The notes under the pieces were generated by a model. It did not search any database, was not told the DNA's origin, and worked only from the letters and a program-made list of their open reading frames with translations. The translations under genes and the position numbers were made by a program. This document shows, piece after piece, positions 1 to 8,579 of a stretch of 64,000 bases of DNA. The stretch is from JACRCT01 sp036504155 (GTDB lineage Bacteria; Myxococcota; Myxococcia; Myxococcales; UBA5297), in contig DASXVQ010000122.1 of NCBI GenBank assembly GCA_036504155.1, positions 62,001 to 126,000 of the forward strand, given 5' to 3'. The number at the start of each line of letters is the position of its first letter. Positions within the stretch are counted from its first letter, which is position 1.

Positions 1-2
1 AC

Positions 3-905
3 GGGGACGCCGAGCGGGCCTTCCTCGACTCCCTCTCTCTGGTGGTGCCGCCGCACGTGGCGAGCACGGAGACCTCCCGCGCGCTCGATCTGAGGCGCAA
101 GGCGCTCATCGCGCGGCTGCAGGCCATCGAGGCCGAGGGGCAGGCCGTCCAGAACCGCGCGGGAAGGCTCTCGGAGATCGCCGAGGCCCTCTCGCGCCTG
201 CAGGCGTACTCCGCGAACCTGGCGGCCAAGGCCGAAGCGGACCGCCAAGCGGCAGCCCTCGCCGCACAGGCTCCCATCCCGCTGACCCCGGTCGCCGCGG
301 CCGCGCAGCCCGCGCCGGCCACGGCCCCCGCGCCGCGCAAGCCGCAAGGCCCGGTGTACTCCGCGCCGCCGGCCGCCTGGTCGCGAGGCCCCACCAAGGC
401 GGACCTCAAGCGAGACACCCAGGAGATGCTGGCGCTCCAGGAGCAGAAGGCCGCGGCCCGCAAGGCGACGCCGCTTCCGCCGGCCGCTGCGCCGCTTGCC
501 CCGGTGGCGGCCGCCCCGGCGCCTTCCCAGCCGAGGCCTGCCGACGGCATGTTCGGGGAGGCCCGGCGCGGGTCGCGGATGAGGGTGAACGCCGAGGTCA
601 CGCTCGGCAGCGAGTCGAACTTCTACACCGGCTTCTCGGGCGACCTATCGGAGGGCGGCGTATTCGTCGCTACCTACGAGAAGCTCTTGCCGCCCGGCGC
701 CGCGGTGGAGGTGACCCTGGCGCTGCCCGACCGGCCGCCCCTCAAGGTCACGGGCAAGGTCAAGTGGGTGCGCGAGCCGGCCGACCACTCTCCGGGCGTG
801 TTCCCGGGGATGGGAATCCAGTTCGACCAGGTCCACGCGGAAGCGTTGTCGGTCATCAAGTCGTTCCTGCAGCGACGCGAGCCGATGTTCTGGGACGAGG
901 GATGA
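3..905 (+). CDS. PilZ-domain protein, 5' end outside the window
   Basis: The reading frame is open to the left edge (it reads GDAERAFLDSLSL before the first possible GTG at 42), so the true start probably lies upstream. The N-terminal part is helical, followed by an Ala/Pro-rich linker. A C-terminal PilZ domain covers roughly the last 110 residues. It carries the two c-di-GMP signatures: an RxxxR (RRGSR) and, about 30 residues later, a DxSxxG (DLSEGG). It resembles the paralogous PilZ proteins common in myxobacteria. A cytoplasmic c-di-GMP effector is the likely role; the output is unknown. The stop overlaps an ATG of rimO (ATGA), so the two genes may be co-translated. Confidence 0.8.
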   Translation, partial: GDAERAFLDSLSLVVPPHVASTETSRALDLRRKALIARLQAIEAEGQAVQNRAGRLSEIAEALSRLQAYSANLAAKAEADRQAAALAAQAPIPLTPVAAAAQPAPATAPAPRKPQGPVYSAPPAAWSRGPTKADLKRDTQEMLALQEQKAAARKATPLPPAAAPLAPVAAAPAPSQPRPADGMFGEARRGSRMRVNAEVTLGSESNFYTGFSGDLSEGGVFVATYEKLLPPGAAVEVTLALPDRPPLKVTGKVKWVREPADHSPGVFPGMGIQFDQVHAEALSVIKSFLQRREPMFWDEG

Positions 906-916
906 CGGAAGGACCG

Positions 917-2281
917 ATGACGACGACGAAGACGCGGGCGGCCGGCGAGAAGAGCTTCTACCTGGTGACCCTGGGCTGCGCGAAGAACCGCGTGGACAGC
1001 GAGGTCATGCTCGGGACCCTGGGCAAGAAGGGCTGGAAGCTCGCCGAGCGGCCCGAGGACGCGCGGGTCATCGTCGTCAACACCTGCTCGTTCATCCGCG
1101 ACGCCAAGCAGGAGTCGGTGGACACCATCCTGGAGATGGCGGGGCACAAGCAGACCGGGGCGTGCACCACCCTGGTCGTCGCCGGCTGCCTGCCGCAGCG
1201 CTACTCCAAGGAGCTGCTCGACGAGCTGCCGGAGGTGGACCACTTCGTGGGCACCGGCGCCTACGTGCAGCTGGCCGACCTGCTCGACGCCGAGGGCGCG
1301 CCGCGCTCGCTCATCCCCGACCCGGACTACGTCCACGACGCGCGCACCCCGCGCATCAACTCGATGCCTTCGTACACCTCGTACGTGAAGGTGAGCGAGG
1401 GCTGCGACAACGCGTGCGCCTTCTGCGTCATCCCGCAGATCCGCGGGCCGCAGCGCTCCCGGCCCATCGAGGACGTCGTCGCCGAGGTGAGGAAACAGTC
1501 GCGGCTGGGCTGCGTCGAGTTCAACCTCATCGCCCAGGACCTGACCGCCTACGGGCTCGACCTGCCCGGCAAGCCCCGGCTGCAGGCGCTCCTGCGCGAG
1601 CTGTGCAAGGTGCAGGGGCCGCGCTGGTTCCGGCTGCACTACGCCTACCCGCGCGACTTCCCGGACGAGCTCGTCGACGTCATCGCCAGCGAAGAGAAGA
1701 TCGTGAAGTACCTGGACATGCCGGTGCAGCACGTCAGCGACACGCTGCTGCGGGCGATGAAGCGCGGGCGCAACGCCGCCTTCATCAAGTCCCTGCTCGG
1801 CAAGCTGCGCGAGCGCGTGCCGGGCATCGTCCTGCGCACCTCGCTGATCGTCGGTTTGCCCGGCGAGACCGAAGAGGAGTTCGAGGCGCTCAAGGAGTTC
1901 GTCAAGGAGCAGCGCTTCGAGCGGCTGGGAGTCTTCGAGTACAGCCCCGAGGAGGGGACTCCGGCGGCGACGATGCCCGGACAGGTGCCCGAGAAGGTCA
2001 CCGCCCGCCGGCGCCGGGAGATCATGGCGATGCAGCGGCGCATCAACCGCGAGCAGAACCGGGCGCTGATCGGCAAGCGGCTGCAGGTGCTGGTCGAGGG
2101 CCCCTCGCCGGAGACCGAGCACCTGCTCGTCGGCCGGCACAGCGGGCAGTCACCCGAGATCGACGGCATCACGTACATCAACGACGGGTTTGCCCGGCCG
2201 GGAGAGATCGTCACCGTCGAGGTCTGCCAAACGGCGGACTACGACGTGGTGGGCGGAATCGTCGAGCCCGCCGGGGGTTGA
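917..2281 (+). CDS. rimO: Ribosomal protein S12 methylthiotransferase RimO
   Basis: A radical-SAM enzyme that methylthiolates an aspartate of ribosomal protein S12. All three family domains are visible in about 454 residues. The UPF0004 domain has cysteines in LGCAKNRVDSE, NTCSF and AGCLPQR, which bind the second iron-sulfur cluster. The radical-SAM core has the CxxxCxxC motif as CDNACAFC. A C-terminal TRAM domain begins near the segment LVEGPSPETEHLL. The stretch SGQSPEIDGITYIN separates RimO from MiaB. I chose ATG 917 because GGAAGGA precedes it at normal spacing; an ATG at 902 overlaps the PilZ stop but has a poor ribosome site. Confidence 0.93.
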   Translation: MTTTKTRAAGEKSFYLVTLGCAKNRVDSEVMLGTLGKKGWKLAERPEDARVIVVNTCSFIRDAKQESVDTILEMAGHKQTGACTTLVVAGCLPQRYSKELLDELPEVDHFVGTGAYVQLADLLDAEGAPRSLIPDPDYVHDARTPRINSMPSYTSYVKVSEGCDNACAFCVIPQIRGPQRSRPIEDVVAEVRKQSRLGCVEFNLIAQDLTAYGLDLPGKPRLQALLRELCKVQGPRWFRLHYAYPRDFPDELVDVIASEEKIVKYLDMPVQHVSDTLLRAMKRGRNAAFIKSLLGKLRERVPGIVLRTSLIVGLPGETEEEFEALKEFVKEQRFERLGVFEYSPEEGTPAATMPGQVPEKVTARRRREIMAMQRRINREQNRALIGKRLQVLVEGPSPETEHLLVGRHSGQSPEIDGITYINDGFARPGEIVTVEVCQTADYDVVGGIVEPAGG

Positions 2282-2292
2282 GCAGCCCGCCC

Positions 2293-2429
2293 GCCGGAGG
2301 GGCGAAGCCTCCGGCTACTCCTGCAAACCCCCTCGGGGTTCAGAGAGTCCTGGGGCTGAGCCTGGTCTTTGGTCTGCCGTGAGCCCCGAAGGGGCTTCGC
2401 AGACGTAGCCGGAAGCTTCAGCTTCCGGC
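2293..2429. repeat. Cluster of four short palindromes between rimO and accC
   Basis: The 167-base gap holds four perfect hairpins. They are 2293-2315 (8-bp stem GCCGGAGG/CCTCCGGC), 2326-2340 (AACCCC/GGGGTT, loop of 3), 2382-2396 (AGCCCC/GGGGCT, loop GAA) and 2408-2429 (10-bp stem GCCGGAAGCT/AGCTTCCGGC). None has a T-run, so they do not look like ordinary intrinsic terminators. They may act as transcript-end or processing structures, or be REP-like elements. Confidence 0.7.
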
Positions 2430-2448
2430 GGGTCCTAGCTTTGGCTGG

Positions 2449-3945
2449 ATGCCATTCAAGAAGATCCTCATCGCCAACCGCGGCGAGATCGCCTGCCGCG
2501 TCATCCGCACCTGCCGGGAGATGGGCCTGAAGACGGTGGCCGTCTACTCGGACGCCGACCGAGCCGCGCTGCACGTCCGCCGCGCCGACGAGGCCTGGTA
2601 CCTCGGCCCCGCCCCGTCGCGGGAGAGCTACCTCGTCATCGAGAAGATCCTCGAGGTCGCGCGCGAGTCGAGGGCCGACGCCATTCACCCGGGCTACGGC
2701 TTCCTCTCCGAGAACCCGGAGTTCGCCCGGGCCTGCGAGCGTGCCGGGGTGACGCTCGTCGGGCCGCCCGCCTCCGCGATGGAGGCGATGGGCGAGAAGA
2801 CGCGCGCCCGCGACGAGATGCGCCGCGCCGGCGTCCCGGTGGTCCCCGGTTCGCCCGGTCCAGTCGCGAGCGAGGAGGAAGCCTTGCGGCAGGCCAAGGA
2901 GATGGGGCTGCCTGTGATGGTCAAGGCGGCGGCCGGGGGCGGCGGGAAGGGGATGCGCAAGGTCGAGCGGCTGGAGGATTTCGTCGGCGCCTTCCGGGCC
3001 GCGACCGGCGAGGCCAAGAGCGCGTTCGGCGACCCCCGCGTCTACCTGGAGAAGTTCCTGGAGCGCCCGCGGCACGTCGAGGTGCAGGTGTTCGCCGACG
3101 GCCACGGGCGGTGCATCCACCTGGGCGAGCGCGAGTGCTCCGTGCAGCGGCGGCACCAGAAGGTGATCGAGGAGACGCCTTCCCCGGTGGTCACGCCGGA
3201 GATGCGCGCGCGGATGGGCGCGGTGGCGGTCAAGGCGGCCAAGGCGGTCGGCTACGTCGGCGCGGGCACGGTCGAGTTCCTGGTCGACGCGAGCCGCAGC
3301 TTCTTCTTCCTGGAGATGAACACGCGTCTTCAGGTCGAGCACCCGATTACGGAGTGGGTTACGGGGACCGACCTGGTGCGCTGGCAGATCGAGGTGGCGC
3401 AGGGCGCGCCCCTGCCGGTGGACGAGCCGATCCTGCAGCGCGGGCATGCGATCGAGGCGCGGGTCTATGCCGAGGACCCGGCGCGCGACTTCATGCCCTG
3501 CGCCGGGCGCATCGAAGGGTTGAGCACGCCTGGCGGGCCCTGGGTCCGCGACGACGGCGGTGTCTACGCCGGCTTCGAGGTGCCCATCTACTACGACCCG
3601 ATGATCAGCAAGGTGTCGGCGTGGGCGCCGGACCGGGCGCAGGCCATCGCGCGGCTGAAGCGGGCGCTCTCCGAGTACGTGGTCAAGGGCATCCCGACGA
3701 ACCTGGGCTGGCTGCAGGTGGCGCTGGCAAACCCGGAGTTCGCCTCCGGCGACTACGACACGGGCTTCGCGCAGAGGCGGGCGCAGGAGCTGCGCGGCGT
3801 GCCGGACGAGGAGGCGCAGCGGATGGCGGCGATCGCCTCGGTGGTCTGGCTGCGCACCAAGCGGCGCGACAAGCCGGCGGTCGCGCCACGCGCACGCTCG
3901 CGCTGGCGGGATCTGGGCAGGGCCAGGGCGCTGCGCCGCGGGTGA
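2449..3945 (+). CDS. accC: Biotin carboxylase subunit of an acyl-CoA carboxylase
   Basis: Carboxylates biotin with ATP and bicarbonate, the first half-reaction of acetyl-CoA or propionyl-CoA carboxylase. The sequence shows the N-terminal biotin carboxylase domain (KKILIANRGEIACRVIRTC), the ATP-grasp glycine loop GGGGKGM near residue 165, EMNTRLQVEHPITEWVTG near residue 290, and the C-terminal domain with RGHAIEARVYAEDP. At 498 residues it is about 50 longer than E. coli AccC, with a basic C-terminal tail. The separate biotin carrier gene follows after 14 bases. No carboxyltransferase is present nearby, so the acyl-CoA substrate cannot be told from the sequence. A propionyl-CoA or geranyl-CoA type enzyme is equally possible. 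Confidence 0.88.
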   Translation: MPFKKILIANRGEIACRVIRTCREMGLKTVAVYSDADRAALHVRRADEAWYLGPAPSRESYLVIEKILEVARESRADAIHPGYGFLSENPEFARACERAGVTLVGPPASAMEAMGEKTRARDEMRRAGVPVVPGSPGPVASEEEALRQAKEMGLPVMVKAAAGGGGKGMRKVERLEDFVGAFRAATGEAKSAFGDPRVYLEKFLERPRHVEVQVFADGHGRCIHLGERECSVQRRHQKVIEETPSPVVTPEMRARMGAVAVKAAKAVGYVGAGTVEFLVDASRSFFFLEMNTRLQVEHPITEWVTGTDLVRWQIEVAQGAPLPVDEPILQRGHAIEARVYAEDPARDFMPCAGRIEGLSTPGGPWVRDDGGVYAGFEVPIYYDPMISKVSAWAPDRAQAIARLKRALSEYVVKGIPTNLGWLQVALANPEFASGDYDTGFAQRRAQELRGVPDEEAQRMAAIASVVWLRTKRRDKPAVAPRARSRWRDLGRARALRRG

Positions 3946-3959
3946 GGGAGGTCGGGGAC

Positions 3960-4484
3960 ATGCCAAAGACGGCATCGCGCTACTACGTGACGCTGGGCGA
4001 GCGGGGAGAAGCGGAGCCGGTGGACGTCACCCAGACCAGCGAGCGCGAGCTGCAGGTGACCTGGCGCGAACAGACCTGGACGGTCGACGCGTTGGCCCTC
4101 GCGGGAGGCTCGGTGAGCCTGGTGACCGGGCACCGCAGCTACAGCCTGGAGCTGGACGGGACCGGGGATGACCTGCGCGTGGCCGTCGGCGAGCGGCAGG
4201 AGCGGGTCCGCGTGGCGGACGAGCGGTCCCACCGGATGAGCGCGACCGCGGGGAGGCAGGCGCTGGAGGGCCGGCAGACGCTGAGCGCGCCGATGCCCGG
4301 GAAGGTCGTGCGGGTCCTGGTCAACCCGGGCGACGAGGTGGCCGAGGGCCAGGGCCTCGTGGTCGTCGAGGCGATGAAGATGGAGAACGAGCTGCGCGCG
4401 CCGCGGTCGGGCCGGGTCGAGGAGGTGGCGGTCTCCCCCGGCCAGACCGTGGAGAGCGGCGCGCGGCTGGTCGTCGTGTCCTGA
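3960..4484 (+). CDS. Biotin carboxyl carrier (biotinyl-lipoyl) protein
   Basis: A 174-residue carrier for the carboxybiotin made by the preceding carboxylase. The C-terminal 70 residues form a biotinyl-lipoyl domain with the biotinylation motif EAMKMEN (lysine at residue 140) and the mirrored hairpin PMPGKVVRVLVNPGD. The N-terminal 100 residues are a beta-rich segment of the kind found just before the carrier domain in propionyl-CoA or pyruvate carboxylase alpha chains, so this looks like a split version of such a chain. GGGAGG lies 8 bases before the ATG. It forms an operon with the upstream carboxylase gene. Confidence 0.87.
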   Translation: MPKTASRYYVTLGERGEAEPVDVTQTSERELQVTWREQTWTVDALALAGGSVSLVTGHRSYSLELDGTGDDLRVAVGERQERVRVADERSHRMSATAGRQALEGRQTLSAPMPGKVVRVLVNPGDEVAEGQGLVVVEAMKMENELRAPRSGRVEEVAVSPGQTVESGARLVVVS

Positions 4485-4514
4485 GGCCGGGCGTGGTCCA
4501 GACGGGACGCGGCC

Positions 4515-4534
4515 CGGAGGCCGGTCACTACTGG
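4515..4534 (+). repeat. Dispersed short repeat, copy 1 (CGGAGGCCGGTCACTACTGG)
   Basis: A 20-base GC-rich sequence that recurs with few changes at 25092 and 37311, and more loosely at 35145. Here it sits between the biotin carrier stop and the stop of the minus-strand VIT gene, and supplies that stop codon (CTA on this strand). Confidence 0.5.
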
Positions 4535-7500
4535 CGAGTGACCTTGCCCATGTCGACGAAGGCCGAGTCGACCATCACCACGAACGGCCGCTCGTCGAAG
4601 GTGAGGTTGCCGTTCCCGTCGTGGTCGATGATCTGCAGCTTGCCCATGCCGTAGCCCATGGGCCCGCGCGAGTAGTAGTGGGCCTGCAGGGTGTACGGGT
4701 AGGCCCGCTTGTCCTTCGGGAGCCGGATGGTGAAGCACTCCGGCCCGTAGCCGGTGGTGACGTCGGCGTAGAGCTCGCCGCCGGAGGCGAGCTGCCGCGA
4801 GCCGAAGAACGCGTGGTTGTTCTTGGCGTCGTAGATGTGGAAGTCGACGTCGTTGGCGTCGGTCTCCCAGTTGAGGACGAAGCGCACCGACGGCTTGTCC
4901 TCGACGGTGCCGCCGGCCTGGCGCAGCTTGTTGAGGATGTCCTGCTTCTTGCCGGGCTCGGCCTTGATCCACGCCGCGGCCACCAAGCCGAGATCCTCCG
5001 GGAGGATGCGCTCGACGCCCGCGAAGCGGCCGCCCGGGTACTGCTGCTTGAGACCGGCGGCGGCGGCCTCGAAGGCGCGCTCGAACAGGCCCTTCTTCAC
5101 CAGGGCGAAGGCGAGGAGCCGGTGGCTGGCCGGGTGGTCGGGACGCTGCTCGACGGCTTTGGCGAAGGTGTCGATGGCCAGGTCCAGGCCCGCGCCGCCC
5201 TTCAGGTGCTCCAGGCGCGCGCCCGCGAAGCGGCGCAGGTCGGCCCGGGAGGCGAACAGGTCGATGATGGACCCGTAGGCGCGGGCGGCCCGATCGAGGT
5301 CGCCGGTGGCCTCGCTGACCTGGCCCAGGGCGACGAGCGCCATCACGTCCCCCAGGTCCTCTTCACGCCAGCCGAACGCCTTGTCGAAGGCGGCCTTGGC
5401 GTTCTGCTTCGCGAGCAGGTCCAGGACCTCCTTGAACTTGCCGGTGTACGGGTCGGTGCCTTTCTGGGGCGCGGCACGGTCGAAGCCGTCGGCACGTTCG
5501 CGAGCCTCTGCTTCGTCCTGTCGCGCCCGGCGCGCTTCGGTTCGGGCCGGAGACGGGCGGGGCGGAGGCCGGTTGACGGCGACGGCGCTCGGGGCAGGCG
5601 AGGGTGCGGGCTCGGCTCGCGGGGGGCTGGGAGGAGGCGCGCCCGCCATGTCCTCGGAGGGCTTGGCCTCCGGGGCCTCACTCTTGGCCTGCTCCTCCAT
5701 GGGCGCCGCCTCGCCCTTCTTCTCGTCGTCGGCGACCCTCTTCTCGGGCTCGGCGACGTCCTTGTCCGCCTTGTCCGCCGCGGCCAGGGACTTCTTCTGA
5801 ACGTCGGCGGACTTGGCCGGGGCCACGGGTTTCTGCGGAGGCGGCTGCTTCGGCTGGGCGAAGGCCTCCGCGCTGCGCTTGGTCAGCGAGAGCTTGCCGC
5901 CCTGGTCCACGGTGAGGATGTCGGCGAGGGCGCGCCGGTCGATCTGGAAGCGGGCGTAGTCCTGCTCGGTCTCCAGAACCAGCAGTGCGGTGTAGCGGCT
6001 GAGGACGCGGTTCTTCACGGACAGGTCGACGATCTCCTTCTGCAGCGCGGCCTTCTGCGCCTTGCCGTCGGCCTCGACGTCCATCCGGTACTCAAGGCTG
6101 GCGATGCGGGCCTGGACCCACGAGCGCTCGAGCAGAGGGCGGTCGACGGTGGGCAGCTCGACGACCTTGGCCGGAGCGCCGGCGATCGAGATCTTCACCG
6201 GGGCGGCTGCGGGCAGGTCTGCGTAGACCAGCACCTCGTCGCCTGCCTGCACGCCGCCGATCTTCTTGGGCCACCACCACGACGCGCCCTCGACCTTGAC
6301 CTCCAGATTCGTGCGCGTGGCTTCGGAGAGCTTGCGGGCCAGCACGGCGAAGCTCTCGCCGGCGTCGGCGACCACGCCGTCCTTGGGCAGCCCGGCGGTG
6401 ACGAGGCGGCGCAGCAGCGCGTCGTCGCGGATGCCGCCCACGGCGAGCGCGTCGAGGCGCTCGACCCCGGCGGCCTTGAGCTTGAGCGTGGCGGCGATCA
6501 GCTCGTCGCCGCCCACTTCGCCGGCGGTGGCCACTCCGTCACCGATGAGCAGGACGCGCTTCATGCCGCCCTTGCCGGCGCGCTCGGCGGCCCAGAGCAG
6601 CGCGCGCTGCAGGTCGGAGGCGCCCAGGGCGCGGCGCTCTTTCATCTTCTTGAGCTCGCCCTCGCCGAAGGAGCCCGCCGGACCGTCGAAGACGACCTGG
6701 ACGGCCTGGTCGAAGCACGCCACGGCGACCGGGGTCTTGGCGCCGGCTCCGGCGGCGAGCGCCTTGACGAAGCTCTCGACGACGCGCAGCTCGTCCTTGA
6801 ACCCCAGGGCGCGCGAGGCGCTGGTGTCGACCAGGACGATCGCGGAGGGGATCTCGTCGGGCTTGGACTCGGCCATGGGCTTGACGCGGGCGAGCACGAG
6901 GTTGGCGTTGCGCAGCCCGGAGCGAGCGGCGTCGGAGCGCATGACGACCTGGAAGTCCGCATTGGGGACGAACCGGGACTTCTTCAGCTCGCCGGCCTTC
7001 TGGCCCTTGGCGAACGCGGCGACGTCGAGCTCTCCCATCTCGGGAAGGCCCTTGAGCGGCAGGACGTACGGGCTGGCGGCAGTGGCCAACTCCTGCGAGT
7101 AGGAGACGATCAGCTCCTTGATGCCGCGGGCGGGGATGGGGAAGACGCGCGCCGAGAACTCGTTGCCGGCGGCCTGCTCGAGCAGCGCAGGGTCCTGCCG
7201 GCGGTGGAGGAAGTCCTCGTAGGCACGGCGGGCGGCCTGCTTCTCGACGACCTCGCCCTCCTGCCAGCGGTCGTCGATCTTCATCGCGAAGCGGCTGACG
7301 GTCGCGCCCTGGGGCAGCGTGATGCGGAATTGGCCCTCGATGACGCGGTCCTGCGGGTTCTGGAAGGCGAGCTTGAGCTCGGTGAAGGCGAGCGGCTCCT
7401 CGATCGATGCGCGGGCGGTGAGGTTCACCAGCTTGAGGCCCGTGCCGTCGGAGGCGGTCAGGCTCATCGGCGCTTCGGAGGGCCGGGGCGACTCGGCGAC

Positions 7501-7593
7501 CTGCGGCGGTCCCTCGGGGGCGCGCAGCGAAGCGGCGAGGGCGGCGGCCGGGACGAAGGCGGCCAGGGCAGCGAGGCAGCGAACGACGCGCAT
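4528..7593 (-). CDS. Exported VIT-VWA-TPR-DUF2135 protein
   Basis: A 1021-residue protein with a signal peptide (to about residue 21). The domains in order are: a VIT domain (about 45-175); a von Willebrand A domain (about 250-420) with the metal-site motif DTSAS; a Lys/Glu/Pro-rich linker (about 580-715); a TPR-like helical region (about 720-880); and a C-terminal beta domain (about 900-1010) resembling DUF2135/YfaP, with VLNWETDANDVDFHIYD. VIT plus VWA suggests metal-dependent protein binding in the periplasm or at the surface. The C-terminal beta domain may bind a partner or ligand. The start is ATG with GGGAGGA five to six bases upstream. It appears to be transcribed alone. Confidence 0.85.
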   Translation of the reverse strand: MRVVRCLAALAAFVPAAALAASLRAPEGPPQVAESPRPSEAPMSLTASDGTGLKLVNLTARASIEEPLAFTELKLAFQNPQDRVIEGQFRITLPQGATVSRFAMKIDDRWQEGEVVEKQAARRAYEDFLHRRQDPALLEQAAGNEFSARVFPIPARGIKELIVSYSQELATAASPYVLPLKGLPEMGELDVAAFAKGQKAGELKKSRFVPNADFQVVMRSDAARSGLRNANLVLARVKPMAESKPDEIPSAIVLVDTSASRALGFKDELRVVESFVKALAAGAGAKTPVAVACFDQAVQVVFDGPAGSFGEGELKKMKERRALGASDLQRALLWAAERAGKGGMKRVLLIGDGVATAGEVGGDELIAATLKLKAAGVERLDALAVGGIRDDALLRRLVTAGLPKDGVVADAGESFAVLARKLSEATRTNLEVKVEGASWWWPKKIGGVQAGDEVLVYADLPAAAPVKISIAGAPAKVVELPTVDRPLLERSWVQARIASLEYRMDVEADGKAQKAALQKEIVDLSVKNRVLSRYTALLVLETEQDYARFQIDRRALADILTVDQGGKLSLTKRSAEAFAQPKQPPPQKPVAPAKSADVQKKSLAAADKADKDVAEPEKRVADDEKKGEAAPMEEQAKSEAPEAKPSEDMAGAPPPSPPRAEPAPSPAPSAVAVNRPPPRPSPARTEARRARQDEAEARERADGFDRAAPQKGTDPYTGKFKEVLDLLAKQNAKAAFDKAFGWREEDLGDVMALVALGQVSEATGDLDRAARAYGSIIDLFASRADLRRFAGARLEHLKGGAGLDLAIDTFAKAVEQRPDHPASHRLLAFALVKKGLFERAFEAAAAGLKQQYPGGRFAGVERILPEDLGLVAAAWIKAEPGKKQDILNKLRQAGGTVEDKPSVRFVLNWETDANDVDFHIYDAKNNHAFFGSRQLASGGELYADVTTGYGPECFTIRLPKDKRAYPYTLQAHYYSRGPMGYGMGKLQIIDHDGNGNLTFDERPFVVMVDSAFVDMGKVTRQ

Positions 7594-7676
7594 TGGGTCC
7601 TCCCAGGCAAGGGCGGTGGCAGCAGGAGGCTAGCACCTCGGTGGGGACGAACGAACGAGACGCCGGGAGGATCTCC

Positions 7677-7705
7677 TTGCCACCGCGGGTGTGCAGGACT
7701 ATCAA
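7677..7705 (+). promoter_or_regulatory. Predicted sigma70-type promoter giving a leaderless transcript
   Basis: TTGCCA (7677-7682), a 17-base spacer and TATCAA (7700-7705). The -10 hexamer ends 7 bases before the ATG at 7713, so transcription should start at or next to the start codon. This agrees with the absence of a Shine-Dalgarno sequence. Confidence 0.45.
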
Positions 7706-7712
7706 GCGCGCC

Positions 7713-8327
7713 ATGTCCGACGCCCACAGGCACGACGCAGCGCGCGATCAGCACGGAAACCCCAAGGATCTGAAGGCGTACCTGGAGCGGCTGCTCTCGC
7801 CCGACCGGGACGAGTGGCAGAAGCCCGACGAGGTCCTCGAGGCGCTCAAGATCAAGGGACGGATGGTGGCCGAGATTGGCGCGGGGCCGGGCTACTTCAC
7901 GCTCAGGCTGGCCGAAGCGGTCGGGCCGAAGGGCTCGGTGCTGGCGGTGGAGGTGGAGCCCAAGCTCCTGGGCATCCTGCGCGACCGGCTCGACGAGAAC
8001 GAGGTGGGCAACGTCACGCCCATCCTGGCGCTCGCCGAGGACCCGTTCCTCCCGCGGGCGAGCTGCGACGTCATCCTCGCGGTCAACTCGTTCCACCACT
8101 TTCACGAGCTGCCGGCCTACCTGCGTCGCCTCAAGAGCGCGCTCAAGCGGCACGGGCGCATCGTGAACGTCGACTTCCACGACCGGGAGACGCCCGTAGG
8201 TCCACCGGTCGACCACAGGCTCTCTCGCTCGGCGTTCCTGGCTGCGGCGCGCAAGGCCGGCCTGCACCTCGCGCGCGAACACGACTTCCTGCCCTACCAG
8301 TACTTCCTCGAGCTGACGGTGCGCTGA
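7713..8327 (+). CDS. Class I SAM-dependent methyltransferase
   Basis: A 204-residue methyltransferase of the Methyltransf_11/25 or UbiE-like type. Motif I is VAEIGAGPGYFTLRLAEAVG, followed by the acidic residue after beta-2 in VLAVEVEP. Motif IV lies in CDVILAVNSFHHF, and a later strand in GRIVNVDFHD. The N-terminal 40 residues (His/Asp-rich, then YLERLLSPDRDEWQKP) match the lead-in seen in many small-molecule methyltransferases. The substrate cannot be told. The gene is divergent from the VIT gene. No Shine-Dalgarno precedes the ATG; see the promoter just upstream. Confidence 0.8.
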   Translation: MSDAHRHDAARDQHGNPKDLKAYLERLLSPDRDEWQKPDEVLEALKIKGRMVAEIGAGPGYFTLRLAEAVGPKGSVLAVEVEPKLLGILRDRLDENEVGNVTPILALAEDPFLPRASCDVILAVNSFHHFHELPAYLRRLKSALKRHGRIVNVDFHDRETPVGPPVDHRLSRSAFLAAARKAGLHLAREHDFLPYQYFLELTVR

Positions 8328-8579
8328 AGCCCTCCGCGGCTTCCTCGTCGCTCGAGCCAGAACTTGCTCGCCCGGCCTCGAGGGCCAGGGAAGCAACCCT
8401 CCTCCTCATCATCAGCAAGCTCTGCTGGCGATGCCGCAAGGCCTCTGCCCGCCGAGCGTGCGCCCGGCGACCGGCTGCCCGAGTAAGTCCTGAGGACGCG
8501 CAGCCCGGATGAGAAAGGCGCTCGCCGCGAATCGTGAGTACCCAGCAGGGAGAGAGAATCCCCTCGCCAGGAGGCACCC

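Noticed and set aside
674..2140. Long minus-strand frame opposite rimO
   Set aside because: Arg/Leu/His/Asp-rich composition typical of GC-rich antisense frames; rimO on the other strand has full domain support.
4621..7773. 1050-codon plus-strand frame opposite the VIT gene
   Set aside because: Gly/Val/Leu/Asp low-complexity shadow; the minus-strand gene has a signal peptide, MIDAS motif and ribosome site.
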